Origin: Mycobacteroides sp. CBMA 271
GTDB taxonomy: Bacteria > Actinomycetota > Actinomycetes > Mycobacteriales > Mycobacteriaceae
Direction of reading: 5' to 3'
Assembly: GCF_009729205.1 (NCBI RefSeq)
Contig: NZ_VTHB01000002.1
Span: 62,001-126,000 of the forward strand
Length of the DNA: 64,000 nucleotides
Shown here: positions 34,488 through 43,220 of the stretch, piece by piece
Numbering within the stretch: the stretch's first letter is position 1
Layout: each line of letters begins with the position of its first letter
Notes under the pieces: model-generated
Database searches by the model: none
What the model was told of the DNA's origin: nothing
What the model saw: only the letters and a program-made list of their open reading frames with translations
Translations under genes and position numbers: made by a program

Positions 34488-36408
34488 AAGGGCAGAGCTG
34501 ATGAGCACCGTGACCGAAACCGCCGAGCCCGCACAGGAGCTCATCCGCGTCGCCACCGCGGGCAGCGTCGACGACGGCAAGTCCACCCTCATCGGGCGTC
34601 TGCTGTACGACTCGAAGTCGATTTTCGCCGACCAGCTTGCGGCGGTGGAGGCCAGCAGCAAGGCCAAGGGCGAGACGCACACCAACCTGGCACTGCTCAC
34701 CGATGGGCTGCGCGCGGAGCGTGAACAGGGCATCACCATCGATGTCGCCCACCGCTACTTCTCCACGCCCGCACGTAAATTCATCATCGCCGATACCCCC
34801 GGACATGAGCAGTACACCCGCAACATGGTGACCGGCGCCTCCACTGCCGACCTGGCCATCATTCTGGTCGATGCCCGCAATGGTCTGACCCAGCAGACCC
34901 GGCGACATGCATTCATCACCTCACTGCTCGGTGTCGAACACGTGGTGCTGTGCATCAACAAGATGGATCTGGTCGATTGGTCGCCTCAGCGATTCGATGA
35001 AATCAAGGAGGAGTTCCGACGGTTCGCGACCAAGCTGGAGCTGCATGACCTCACCGCCATCCCGGTGTCGGCGCTGCTCGGCGACAACATCGTCACCAGG
35101 TCCACCAACACCCCGTGGTACGAGGGCCCCTCGCTGCTGCATCACATTGAGCAGGTGCATATTTCGTCGGACCGCAACCTGATCGACGCGCGCTTCCCCA
35201 TCCAGTACGTCATCCGCCCTCAGGGCGGTGCGGCGGCGCCGGGGGCCGAGCAGATCACCGACCTGCATGACTTCCGCGCGGTAGCCGGAACCGTCGCGAG
35301 CGGTGTCTTCAAGCCCGGTGACGAGATCGTCGCGCTGCCTTCCGGTTTCACCTCGACGGTGTCGGCCATCTGGGGACCGGGCGGATCGGTCGTAGATGAG
35401 GCCTTCGCCGGAAGCGCGGTCAGCGTGCAACTCGCCGATCAGCTGGACCTGGGTCGCGGCGACATGCTCTGCCGTCCGAACAACCGGCCGCTTGTCGGCG
35501 CACAGATCGATGCCATGGTGTGCTGGTTCACGGACGCATCCGCGCTGTCCGAGGGCTCACGGTTGGTGATGCAGCACGCGAATTCGACGGTGAAGGTGGC
35601 CGTCGCCGGGCTGGACTACCGACTCGATGTCAACAGCCTGCACCGCGATCAGGAGGCAAAGGAGCTCAAGCTCAACGAGATCGGCCGGGTGCAGCTGCGG
35701 CTGCAGCGGCCGATCATGTTCGACCCGTACCGGCGCAACCGGACCACGGGCGCCTTCATTCTGATCGACGAGGCCACCAACAACACCGTCGCGGCCGGCA
35801 TGATTTCCGGGCCCACGCTCCATCAGTCCAAGGTTGTCTGGCATTCTTCCGCGATCTCTCGCGAGGAGCGCTCCACGAAGGGCGGAACGATCTGGATCAC
35901 CGGGCTCTCGGCCTCCGGAAAGTCCACGGTGGCAGTCGAGCTGGAGCGACGTCTGGTGGCGATGGGCATTCCCGCGTATCGGCTCGACGGCGACAACCTG
36001 CGGCATGGCCTCAACGCCGACCTAGGATTCTCGGCGGCCGACCGAGCTGAGAACGTGCGTCGTGTCGGGGCCGTCGCCCAGATCCTTTCCGACTCGGGCG
36101 TTGTCGCGGTGGCTGCGCTCATTAGCCCCTATCAAGCCGATCGCGACAAGATCCGGAACCAGCACGAAAAGGCCGGGCTGCCGTTCATCGAGGTGTTCGT
36201 CGACACCCCGGTCGAGATCTGCGAGCAGCGCGACCCGAAGGGGATGTACGCGAAGGCTCGCGCCGGAGAGATCAGCGACTTCACCGGGGTCAATGCGCCG
36301 TATGAGGCCCCTAAGAAGGCCGAGCTGGTGCTGCACCCCAGCGACGACACCGGAGGCAACCCAGAGCAGCAGGCCGCCGTGATTCTGGACTTCTGGCTGT
36401 CGGTTTAG
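34465..36408 (+). CDS. cysN: CysNC, bifunctional sulfate adenylyltransferase GTPase subunit / APS kinase
   Basis: 647 residues. The CysN half is a translation-factor-type GTPase: P-loop GSVDDGKSTLIGRLL, switch REQGITIDVAHRYF, DTPGHEQYTRN and NKMD. From about residue 475 the CysC half begins: ITGLSASGKSTVAVELERRL (P-loop) and LDGDNLRHGLNADLGFS. It drives APS synthesis with GTP and then forms PAPS for sulfation and reductive assimilation. The GTPase domain follows MSTVTETAEPAQELIRVATAGS, so ATG 34501 is probably the ancestral start, while 34465, inside a repeat and coupled to cysD, gives 12 extra residues. Confidence 0.94.
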   Translation: MSRLREEQRAELMSTVTETAEPAQELIRVATAGSVDDGKSTLIGRLLYDSKSIFADQLAAVEASSKAKGETHTNLALLTDGLRAEREQGITIDVAHRYFSTPARKFIIADTPGHEQYTRNMVTGASTADLAIILVDARNGLTQQTRRHAFITSLLGVEHVVLCINKMDLVDWSPQRFDEIKEEFRRFATKLELHDLTAIPVSALLGDNIVTRSTNTPWYEGPSLLHHIEQVHISSDRNLIDARFPIQYVIRPQGGAAAPGAEQITDLHDFRAVAGTVASGVFKPGDEIVALPSGFTSTVSAIWGPGGSVVDEAFAGSAVSVQLADQLDLGRGDMLCRPNNRPLVGAQIDAMVCWFTDASALSEGSRLVMQHANSTVKVAVAGLDYRLDVNSLHRDQEAKELKLNEIGRVQLRLQRPIMFDPYRRNRTTGAFILIDEATNNTVAAGMISGPTLHQSKVVWHSSAISREERSTKGGTIWITGLSASGKSTVAVELERRLVAMGIPAYRLDGDNLRHGLNADLGFSAADRAENVRRVGAVAQILSDSGVVAVAALISPYQADRDKIRNQHEKAGLPFIEVFVDTPVEICEQRDPKGMYAKARAGEISDFTGVNAPYEAPKKAELVLHPSDDTGGNPEQQAAVILDFWLSV

Positions 36409-36416
36409 GAGCGAAT

Positions 36417-36488
36417 CTATTTGTCGCGCATGATGTTGTGCGCCAGGAGTTCCGCGCGGTTCATTCCTGTATTCCGTTGGTCCGTCAC
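36417..36488 (-). CDS. Possible 23-codon small ORF after the carboxylate-amine ligase gene
   Basis: GTG at 36488 to TAG at 36417. The last 15 codons (MNRAELLAHNIMRDK) have strongly GC-rich third positions like real genes here, the first eight do not. It lies 16 bases after the stop of the upstream gene on the same strand. It could be a microprotein or the tail of a decayed gene; nothing else is seen in the 95-bp gap. Confidence 0.2.
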   Translation of the reverse strand: MTDQRNTGMNRAELLAHNIMRDK

Positions 36489-36503
36489 CGGATTGCAGTG
36501 CTG

Positions 36504-37619
36504 TTAGCCAGGTAATGAGTCAAGTTCGTTGACCACGGAGTCAACGACCGCACCCAGGTCGCCGTCGTGCTCTTCGGCAACTCGCCGCTGACGCTGATAG
36601 GAGCCGCCGTGCCGGTAGATCTCCTCCACCGCGGCCAGCTCCTTCTCACATTCCAGCAGGCGCGCGATGGGCTGCAGCCGGGTCAGCAGGTCGTCGAGGT
36701 CGTCGGTAACCAGTCTCTCGTTGCTGTCCTCATCGAGGATGATGACGGCATCGAGCCCGTATCGCGCACTGCGCCATTTGTTTTCCTGCACATGCCAGGG
36801 CGGCATGGTGGGCAGCGACTCCCCCGCTTCCAGCTTGCGATCCAGGTCGACCACCAGGCAGTGGGTCAACGCCACCAGCGCTTCAAGCTCGGCAACATTG
36901 GAGATCCCGTCGAATATCCGGACCTCGACAGTGCCCAGCGCCGGTGAAGGCCTGATATCCCACCGGATTTCGTTGAGCTGGTCGATGATCCCGGTCTTCA
37001 TTTGATCGCCGACGAAGCCCTCGAACTGATCCCACGTCTGGAAATGGAAGGGCAATCCGGCGGTGGGCAGCTGCTGAAACATCATGGCCCGGTTACTGGC
37101 GTACCCGGTGTCCTGCCCCTCCCACATGGGCGAAGAGGCCGACAGCGCCAGCAGGTGCGGATAGTAGTTCAGCATCGAGGTGACGATCGGCATCACCTTG
37201 TGCTTCGAGGAGACACCGACGTGCACATGCACGCCCCAGATCAACATCTGGCGTCCCCACCATTGGGTGCGGGCGATCAACTCGTCATAGCGCGGCGCCT
37301 CGGTAAGCTTCTGCGCCGACCAACGGGCAAAGGGGTGCGTGCCAGCACAGAACAGCTCCATGCCCATCGAACGTACGAGGGGCCGCACGGTCGAGAGCGT
37401 CGCCTGCAGATCCTGCATAGCCTCATCGACCGTCGTGCAGATTCCGGTGACGACCTCGATGGTGTTGCGCAGCAGCTCCTTGTGAACGTGCGGGGTGTCA
37501 CCTATCGCTGCCAGCACCGCGGAGGCCTCGTTCGTGAGGTCCCGGGTCTGCGCATCGACCAGTGCGAACTCCCACTCCACCCCCAAAGTGGGACGCGGCG
37601 ACCCGTGGTACTCAATCAT
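36504..37619 (-). CDS. ybdK: Glutamate-cysteine-ligase-like carboxylate-amine ligase (YbdK/Rv0433 type)
   Basis: 371-residue GCS2-family ligase: N-terminal TLGVEWEFALVDAQT with the metal-binding Glu pair, RNTIEVVTGICTTVDEA, WGVHVHVGV, and TVEVRIFDGISN further on. Proteins of this family have weak gamma-glutamylcysteine ligase activity, and the true substrate is unknown. Equivalent to Rv0433 by neighbour sodC. ATG start at 37619. sodC follows after about 45 bases on the opposite end of the same strand order, i.e. it lies upstream of neither but codirectional downstream in numbering. Confidence 0.87.
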   Translation of the reverse strand: MIEYHGSPRPTLGVEWEFALVDAQTRDLTNEASAVLAAIGDTPHVHKELLRNTIEVVTGICTTVDEAMQDLQATLSTVRPLVRSMGMELFCAGTHPFARWSAQKLTEAPRYDELIARTQWWGRQMLIWGVHVHVGVSSKHKVMPIVTSMLNYYPHLLALSASSPMWEGQDTGYASNRAMMFQQLPTAGLPFHFQTWDQFEGFVGDQMKTGIIDQLNEIRWDIRPSPALGTVEVRIFDGISNVAELEALVALTHCLVVDLDRKLEAGESLPTMPPWHVQENKWRSARYGLDAVIILDEDSNERLVTDDLDDLLTRLQPIARLLECEKELAAVEEIYRHGGSYQRQRRVAEEHDGDLGAVVDSVVNELDSLPG

Positions 37620-37663
37620 GCAAGCTCCGTCGCGGAGCCGCGACGAATCGGCCCAGCAAGCGG

Positions 37664-38413
37664 CTAGCCGGCGTCAATGACACCGCAGGCCACGCGCTTG
37701 CCGGCATCGCCCGTCGACTTCGTGGTGTCGTCGGGGCCCGCGGTACCGTTGGCTTGGGTGTACCGCTCGGGCGGGATGTTGGCGAAGTTATCCGACTTCT
37801 CGTGAATGATGATCGCCGTACCGGCGCCCGCAGTCAGATCGTCTTTGGTGAATGAGTCGGCGGTGGTGACCAGCTCGCCGGAACCATCCTTGAGGATGTT
37901 CAGCGACACCAGGTCGCCGCTGGACGGGTGCCCGGTGTATCCGGGGACATTGAAATGCCCACCCGCGGAGAGGAAGTCACCCGGGGTACCGCCGGCCGGT
38001 GCCGTGGAGTTGGGGTCGCACTTCTTGTAGGAGTGGATGTGCAGCCCGTGGAATCCCGGCGTCAGCTTGCCGTTTTCGGTGGTCTTCACCGTGATGGTGG
38101 CGTGCCCGTCCTGGAACACGAATACAGCGGAAGCCACCGGAGTGCCGTCGGCCAGCTTGAGCGTGGCGTTGAGTTTCTCGCCGGACGGGATCGTCTGCTC
38201 GCCGTTGCCATGACCACCGTGTTCACCCGCGGTCGACGGCGCGGTGGAACCGGTCCACACCGGAGGCGTGGTCCCCGGCGTGGTGCTGGCGTGCTGATCC
38301 GGAGAGCATCCGGTCAGGGACAACGCAACAGCGGCAAGGGTTCCGGTCGCAAAGAGCAGAGGCTTGGCTGAGGCACTTGAAACGGCACAGACGCTGGCGC
38401 GGGGCTTAACCAT
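37664..38413 (-). CDS. sodC: SodC, Cu/Zn superoxide dismutase lipoprotein
   Basis: 249 residues. A signal peptide ends in the lipobox LSLTGC, followed by a Ser/Thr/Pro/Gly linker. The Cu/Zn SOD domain has [15 protein letters not shown] (Cu ligands HIH), AGGHFNVPG, and IIIHEKSDN plus [12 protein letters not shown] at the end. It removes superoxide outside the membrane. Start at 38413 (MVKPRAS) is preferred; two ATGs 9 and 12 bases upstream are possible. It is transcribed in the same direction as the virR-like gene, about 75 bases downstream of it. Confidence 0.92.
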   Translation of the reverse strand: MVKPRASVCAVSSASAKPLLFATGTLAAVALSLTGCSPDQHASTTPGTTPPVWTGSTAPSTAGEHGGHGNGEQTIPSGEKLNATLKLADGTPVASAVFVFQDGHATITVKTTENGKLTPGFHGLHIHSYKKCDPNSTAPAGGTPGDFLSAGGHFNVPGYTGHPSSGDLVSLNILKDGSGELVTTADSFTKDDLTAGAGTAIIIHEKSDNFANIPPERYTQANGTAGPDDTTKSTGDAGKRVACGVIDAG

Positions 38414-38486
38414 GGCCCTCATCATGCCACCTCACCAACGAGGCCCGGCACCCGCAGGGCTAGTCCGTCAGTCCGGTGTCGCTCGA

Positions 38487-38951
38487 TCAGATGGCGACGG
38501 CGACGACCACGCCGGGCGGCTGTTCGACCAGCTCGGGCGCCCGCGGTATGGCCTGAACACCGAGCACCTTGGCGATTTCGTGGGCTGCTTCCTCTTCCCC
38601 CGCGGTCTTGCCGAAGAACACCGTCGTCACGTTGACTTCGGGCATGGGCAGATTGCCCACTTCGGTGACCTTCCAGCCCGCGCCCGCGACCTGGTCGGCT
38701 GCACCCCGCGCCAGGTCTGGGACCGAGGTGGTGTTATAGACGCGGACCTCGGGCTTTGGGGCCGGAGGCGGTGTCGTCGACTTGGGGGCTGCAGCGGCAA
38801 CCGATGTAGTGGTGGCCGAATCAGACGACGCGGACTTGTCGGATCCGACTGCATTGAACCCCACCAGCAGGAAGATGATACCGAGAAACAGCAGGACCAT
38901 CACCATGGCGCGTAGCGGCAGACCATGAGAATCGGTTACGCGTTCGTTCAT
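38487..38951 (-). CDS. virR: VirR-like LytR C-terminal-domain membrane protein (Rv0431 type)
   Basis: 154 residues. One N-terminal membrane helix (AMVMVLLFLGIIFLLVGFNAV) is followed by a Ser/Thr/Pro linker and a LytR_C domain (VRVYNTTSVPDLARGAADQVAGAGWKVTEVG). It equals Rv0431, known as VirR, which limits vesicle release and shapes the cell envelope through peptidoglycan-linked proteins. Neighbours sodC and the DUF3263 gene are as in M. tuberculosis. Topology is cytoplasmic N-terminus with the domain outside. Confidence 0.85.
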   Translation of the reverse strand: MNERVTDSHGLPLRAMVMVLLFLGIIFLLVGFNAVGSDKSASSDSATTTSVAAAAPKSTTPPPAPKPEVRVYNTTSVPDLARGAADQVAGAGWKVTEVGNLPMPEVNVTTVFFGKTAGEEEAAHEIAKVLGVQAIPRAPELVEQPPGVVVAVAI

Positions 38952-39024
38952 CGTGAATCCACTGTACGGTCCGCGGGCGCCAGCACCTATTTAGCGTGGC
39001 TCATGCCGCGCTGTGGCGACACGA

Positions 39025-39372
39025 TCATGTGACCTCGAACCCCAGGCGGCGAGCCGCGCGGGCCTTCTGACGGCTCGCACGCAGTCTGCGCAACCGCTTA
39101 ACCAGCATCGGGTCCGCTGCCAGGGCCTCTTGACGATCTACCAGGGTGTTCAGCACCTGGTAGTAGCGGGTCGCCGACATGCCGAAGAGCTCCTTGATGG
39201 CGTCTTCCTTGGAACCCGCGTACTTCCACCACTGCCGCTCGAAGGCCAGGATGTCGTGCTCGCGCCGGCTCAAACCGGCAGCGATCTCGACTCCGTCCGC
39301 GCCGACGGCAGGCGAATCCTGACCAGCATGCGCAGCCTTCGACTGCTCAGCTCGCGCCTGGGCGCCGTCCAT
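39025..39372 (-). CDS. DUF3263 protein (Rv0430-like)
   Basis: 115 residues, helical and basic at the end. LSRREHDILAFERQWWKYAGSKEDAIKELFGMSATRYYQVLNTL is the DUF3263 pattern (only its core residues are relied on), which resembles a sigma-factor-like or helix-turn-helix DNA-binding domain. Function unknown. The start at 39372 (MDGAQARAEQ) is favoured because GGAG-type sequence precedes it and orthologues begin there; an ATG 6 codons upstream is possible. Divergent from def. Confidence 0.85.
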   Translation of the reverse strand: MDGAQARAEQSKAAHAGQDSPAVGADGVEIAAGLSRREHDILAFERQWWKYAGSKEDAIKELFGMSATRYYQVLNTLVDRQEALAADPMLVKRLRRLRASRQKARAARRLGFEVT

Positions 39373-39536
39373 AAAAGCTCCTAGACCCAACCGGGGCGGT
39401 TTGTTGCTTGTCTCTTTGATCGATCGCGATAACTACAACATTGTGGTTCGGCGATATTTAACCACGCTCAAACCGCAACTGCGGCTAGCCAACCCCGCGC
39501 GTCGGCCGCCAATACCGAGCCGATAGCTTGCCTTCC

Positions 39537-40130
39537 GTGGCTATTGTTCCTATCCGCATCGTTGGCGACCCGGTGCTGCATGCACCCACCGAGCCGGTTC
39601 AGGTGGGTGCAGACGGTTCGCTGCCCGCCGATCTGCCCGAGCTGATCTCCAACATGTACGAGACCATGGACGCCGCTAACGGCGTCGGTCTCGCCGCCAA
39701 CCAGATCGGCGTGCCGCTGCGCCTCTTCGTCTACGACTGCGCCGATACCCGGGGCGGCGGTACCCGTCAACGCGGTGTGGTGATCAACCCGGTCCTGGAA
39801 ACCTCTGAGATTCCCGAGACGATGCCCGACCCGGATGACGACGAGGAGGGGTGCCTCTCGGTGCCCGGCGAGTCCTTCCCCACCGGCCGTGCGGCGTGGG
39901 CGCGGGTCACCGGCCTGGACGCCGACGGTAAGGAAATCACGCTCGAGGGCAACGATCTGTTCGCGCGCATGCTGCAGCACGAGACCGGGCACCTCGACGG
40001 ATTCCTCTATATAGACAAACTGGTCGGGCGAAACACCCGCGCCGCCAAGCGCGCCGTCAAGTCCAATGGCTGGGGAGTGCCCGGATTGAGTTGGATGCCA
40101 GGAGAAGTCGCCGACCCGTTCGGACATTAA
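39537..40130 (+). CDS. def: Peptide deformylase
   Basis: 197 residues. All three metal-site motifs are present: [10 protein letters not shown] (motif 1), [10 protein letters not shown] (motif 2, Cys ligand) and QHETGHLDG (motif 3, HExxH). It removes the N-formyl group from new proteins. GTG start at 39537 gives [14 protein letters not shown], matching Rv0429c. An in-frame TTG three codons upstream is less likely. It is followed 12 bases later by the GNAT gene. Confidence 0.95.
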   Translation: MAIVPIRIVGDPVLHAPTEPVQVGADGSLPADLPELISNMYETMDAANGVGLAANQIGVPLRLFVYDCADTRGGGTRQRGVVINPVLETSEIPETMPDPDDDEEGCLSVPGESFPTGRAAWARVTGLDADGKEITLEGNDLFARMLQHETGHLDGFLYIDKLVGRNTRAAKRAVKSNGWGVPGLSWMPGEVADPFGH

Positions 40131-40142
40131 GAGGACGGCACG

Positions 40143-41051
40143 GTGCCCTTTCCTGACCTCGGGACGCGGGTAGCCATCCGCAGTCGACGTCCCGCCGGCT
40201 CGGTACCCCCGTTTACCGATACTGTCGGAGAGTTGGTCGCAACACATCCCGTTGTGCAGGTGTTGCACAAATCCGGTGCAGTGGTGGATATTTCGGCTTC
40301 CGACATTGTCTCGGTGCGCGTACTGCCGCCGGTTCCGGTGCTGAATCGAGACATCAGATCAGTGGAGCGAGCCGCGGCCTTCGCCTGGCCGGGCATCGAG
40401 CACGACTGGTTGGACGGGTGGTTCGTCAGGGCATCGAACGGGCACACACACCGCGGTAATTCCGCTGTACCACTGGAACATTCGGCGTCACCCCGCTCAC
40501 TTGGCGACGTGGACTCATGGTATTCCGAACGCGGGCTACCTACCCTTTTGTGCCTGCCCGACCGGTTGATCCATCCGCCCGACGAGCTGGCGACCAGCAA
40601 CGAAACCGTGGTGATGGTGCGCGATCTGAAAGAGGCGCCGTCCGCGCCTCAGTCGACGGCACCATCTGTGCCGTCTTCGGACTGGCTTGCCCTGCATGGA
40701 GATAACCACCCGCTGGCCGTTCCCGTCCTCACCGCAGTGGTAGACGGGTCACTGGGATTCGCCTCCATTATCGAGGCGAGCGCCGCCGTCGCCATCGCGC
40801 GTGGCGCCATCACCGAAGGCTGGCTCGGTATCTCGGCGGTGCGGGTGGCGGAGGGCCACCGCAGGCGCGGACTGGCCAGGCAGATATGTGACGCGATGCT
40901 GCGCTGGGGAGCCGCGCAGGGCGCACGCCGGGCGTATGTACAGGTGCGCGCCGAGAATGAGGCCGCGCTGGCGCTGTACCCGACCATGGGTTTCACCGAG
41001 CAGCATCGATACCGGTACGCGGCCATCCGGCCCGTCGGGCACGAAAAGTAG
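40143..41051 (+). CDS. GNAT-family N-acetyltransferase (Rv0428c-like)
   Basis: 302 residues. The C-terminal ~130 residues are a GNAT fold: AARGAI...LGISAVRVAEGHRRRGLARQICDAML has the acetyl-CoA loop (R-R-G-L-A), followed by YVQVRAENEAALALYPTMGFTEQHRYRY. The N-terminal half (TRVAIRSRRPAGSVPPFTDTVGELV) is a small beta domain often annotated as an SH3-like part. Acceptor unknown. GTG start at 40143. Together with def and xthA it forms one plus-strand unit with 9-12 base gaps. Confidence 0.82.
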   Translation: MPFPDLGTRVAIRSRRPAGSVPPFTDTVGELVATHPVVQVLHKSGAVVDISASDIVSVRVLPPVPVLNRDIRSVERAAAFAWPGIEHDWLDGWFVRASNGHTHRGNSAVPLEHSASPRSLGDVDSWYSERGLPTLLCLPDRLIHPPDELATSNETVVMVRDLKEAPSAPQSTAPSVPSSDWLALHGDNHPLAVPVLTAVVDGSLGFASIIEASAAVAIARGAITEGWLGISAVRVAEGHRRRGLARQICDAMLRWGAAQGARRAYVQVRAENEAALALYPTMGFTEQHRYRYAAIRPVGHEK

Positions 41052-41060
41052 GCTGGCGTC

Positions 41061-41858
41061 ATGCGATTGGCCACCTGGAATGTGAACTCGATCCGTGCCC
41101 GCGTCGACCGGGTGATCTCGTGGCTCGAACGGTCGGGTACCGATGTGCTCGCCATGCAGGAGACCAAGTGCTCCGACAAGCAGTTCCCCATGCAGGCCTT
41201 CACCGATGCCGGATACGAGGTCGCCCATGTGGGCTTCAGCCAATGGAACGGTGTGGCCATCGCCTCTCGAGTCGGTCTGGAGGATGTGACCGTCGGCTTC
41301 GAGGGCCAGCCGACGTGGGCGTCCGGAGATGCCGAGGCCGCCGTCGAGGCTAGGGCATTGGGCGCCACCTGCAATGGGGTGCGAGTGTGGAGCCTGTACG
41401 TGCCGAACGGCCGGACCCTGGAGGATCCGCACTACCAGTACAAGCTGCGCTGGCTATCCGCGCTGCGCGACGAGGCGGCCGGCTGGCTCGCCGCCGACCC
41501 CGCCCAGCAGGTGGCGCTCGTCGGCGACTGGAACATCGCCCCCACCGACGACGACATTTGGAGCGTCGAATACTTCCAGGACAGCACCCACGTTTCGGAG
41601 CCAGAGCGCGCCGCCTTCACCGCGATGAACGATGCCGGATTCGCCGACGTGGTACGGCCTTTCACTCCCGGGCCCGGGGTATACACCTACTGGGACTACA
41701 CCCAGCTCAGCTTCCCGAAGAAGCGTGGGATGCGCATCGACTTCGTGCTCGGCTCATCGGAGTTCGCGAAGCGCGTGGGCGATGCCCACATCGACCGCGA
41801 GGAGCGCAAGGGCAAGGGCGCCAGCGACCACGCACCTGTCGTCGTCGATCTGGACTAG
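41061..41858 (+). CDS. xthA: Exodeoxyribonuclease III / AP endonuclease
   Basis: 265 residues of the EEP fold: MRLATWNVNSIRARVDRV at the start, MQETKCSD (catalytic Glu), YVPNGRTL, GDWNIAPTDDD, and GMRIDFVLGSSEF ... ASDHAPVVVDLD (catalytic Asp and His). It cuts DNA at abasic sites and trims 3' ends in base excision repair. Equivalent to Rv0427c. An imperfect inverted repeat follows the stop and may end the operon. Confidence 0.94.
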   Translation: MRLATWNVNSIRARVDRVISWLERSGTDVLAMQETKCSDKQFPMQAFTDAGYEVAHVGFSQWNGVAIASRVGLEDVTVGFEGQPTWASGDAEAAVEARALGATCNGVRVWSLYVPNGRTLEDPHYQYKLRWLSALRDEAAGWLAADPAQQVALVGDWNIAPTDDDIWSVEYFQDSTHVSEPERAAFTAMNDAGFADVVRPFTPGPGVYTYWDYTQLSFPKKRGMRIDFVLGSSEFAKRVGDAHIDREERKGKGASDHAPVVVDLD

Positions 41859-41864
41859 CCCGGC

Positions 41865-41919
41865 GAGATGAACTTCACGTACGCCCCTAGTCGGCCGACG
41901 TGTTCGTGAATGTCATCTC
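41865..41919. terminator. Imperfect inverted repeat after xthA
   Basis: GAGATGA-x2-TTCACG pairs with CGTGAA-x2-TCATCTC over about 20-base arms with a few mismatches. No T-run follows. A terminator or RNA-stability structure is the simplest reading. Confidence 0.4.
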
Positions 41920-41943
41920 ACCGCGAGTGCGCAACCCTGCGCT

Positions 41944-41958
41944 TATGCTTTGCGCATG
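41944..41958 (+). promoter_or_regulatory. Probable leaderless promoter of envelope module 1
   Basis: TATGCT (a good -10) lies 6 bases before the start ATG at 41956. The same TATGCTTTGC-C/G-CATGG string heads module 2, so the conserved spacing argues for transcripts starting at the ATG itself. Confidence 0.55.
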
Positions 41959-42642
41959 GAGGGGGAGGAACCGGGCAATCCGACTGAACCGGAGGAGCCC
42001 GCGCAGGCGAAACGGGGACGCTTCGATCGCTTCTCGCTCAGCAGTCTGTGGCAGGTTCTGCTAGTGACGGTGCTCGGGCTGACCGCCGGCTTCGGTGGGC
42101 TGGAGACGGTGGAACCCAGAACACCCCTGGCTGTGGGCGAAACCTACGACAGCGGGCCCTTCGAGGTCACGGTGCGGGGTGCGCGCCTGGTGTGCGCCGC
42201 CACCGACCTGCCTCCCGAGCTCAAGTTTTCGGTCGAGAGTCTGCTGAAGGACACCGACATGATCGCGCTGACCGCCGACATCGTCAGCACCGAGGACCTT
42301 CCCGTGCCGTTCGATTCTGGGTTCTATCCAAAGCGTCCAGGTCAGGAATCATCCCTCACCACCTTCCAGCTGCAGAATCCGTCGTTCTTGTCATACGAGG
42401 GTGGGTATCGATACGACAGTCTTGCCGGCCAAGTCGGCATGCTCGGCCCCGGAAAGAAACTCTCGGCAATCATGCTCTGGACCGTGGCACGTGGTTCGGC
42501 AAAAGCGGGCATGCGGGCGGTATTTCGGGTGTATCAAACGGCGCAACGCGAAATGTTCATCCAGGCGACGACCACGTGGGGACGGGACGGCAACACCCCG
42601 GCGTTCGGCGAGATAGAACTCGAGCTGGGTGGCTGCGCATGA
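41956..42642 (+). CDS. Envelope module 1, gene A: membrane-anchored exported protein
   Basis: 228 residues, no family recognised with confidence. The acidic cytoplasmic N-terminus (~35 residues) leads to FDRFSLSSLW and one membrane helix (VLLVTVLGLTAGFGGL), then a beta-rich outer domain: TYDSGPFEVTVRGARLVCAA, MIALTADIVSTEDLPVPFDSGF. The strand pattern recalls DUF4352-like immunoglobulin folds (inference). The second copy at 45067 has the same layout (DRFSL before the helix, ENGPLVITPRSLRAVC, VIALNASIENTSMRTVPFD) but low identity. Its stop overlaps the gene B start (ATGA). Confidence 0.7.
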   Translation: MEGEEPGNPTEPEEPAQAKRGRFDRFSLSSLWQVLLVTVLGLTAGFGGLETVEPRTPLAVGETYDSGPFEVTVRGARLVCAATDLPPELKFSVESLLKDTDMIALTADIVSTEDLPVPFDSGFYPKRPGQESSLTTFQLQNPSFLSYEGGYRYDSLAGQVGMLGPGKKLSAIMLWTVARGSAKAGMRAVFRVYQTAQREMFIQATTTWGRDGNTPAFGEIELELGGCA

Positions 42643-43220
42643 ACAAACTTCAGTTGGCGCGGAGGGGACTAACCGGACTGGCCTGCGCCGCATTGCTGGC
42701 GACCGCGGTACACCTCTACGGCGGTATCCCCAGCCGCGCCAACACGTCATATCCGCTCGTTATCGAGGGCGCCGTCGGCAATCGCGTGGTGGGCAGAAGC
42801 ATCGCCGTGACGGTCACGAACGTCTACAGCACCCAGACCATCGTGAATCGCCAGAGCACCTTCAAGCCTCCGAAACATATTGACACCGAGGGGCATTGGG
42901 TTGTCATCGACATGGTTTACGAATCGTTTTACCAACAATCCATGCTGCAAGTCGCGCTCGGCACGGGCTCGATCATCGCTGAGATTACGAGCCTCGGTGA
43001 CTCGTCGCCCATTGCCGGAGCCGGACTGCCGATTCGTGTTACGCGCGTTTTCGATGTCCCCGCGATCCCGGACGAGATGATTCTGATCGCGGAGCACATG
43101 CAGAATCAGGAGGCCATCACGATCGGCGCACAGCTGGACTCCCAACTCCAGATCGCCATTCCGCGATCACGTGTTGTCGAACGCCCGAGCGTCGAACTCA
43201 ACAACGGAGAACTCCCGTGA
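42639..43220 (+). CDS. Envelope module 1, gene B: membrane-anchored exported protein
   Basis: 193 residues of unknown function. One N-terminal helix (GLTGLACAALLATAVHLYGGIP) is followed by an outer beta domain: VVGRSIAVTVTNVYSTQTIV and EGHWVVIDMVYESFYQQSML. The G-x-WVVID-x-Y motif and the closing IGAQLDSQLQIAIP are shared with gene B of module 2 (KGSWVVIDLEYQAV; VEYHAVLDSQLNIPV). An immunoglobulin-like DUF4352-type fold is plausible. Start overlaps the gene A stop and its own stop overlaps the gene C start, so three-way translational coupling is clear. Confidence 0.7.
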   Translation: MNKLQLARRGLTGLACAALLATAVHLYGGIPSRANTSYPLVIEGAVGNRVVGRSIAVTVTNVYSTQTIVNRQSTFKPPKHIDTEGHWVVIDMVYESFYQQSMLQVALGTGSIIAEITSLGDSSPIAGAGLPIRVTRVFDVPAIPDEMILIAEHMQNQEAITIGAQLDSQLQIAIPRSRVVERPSVELNNGELP

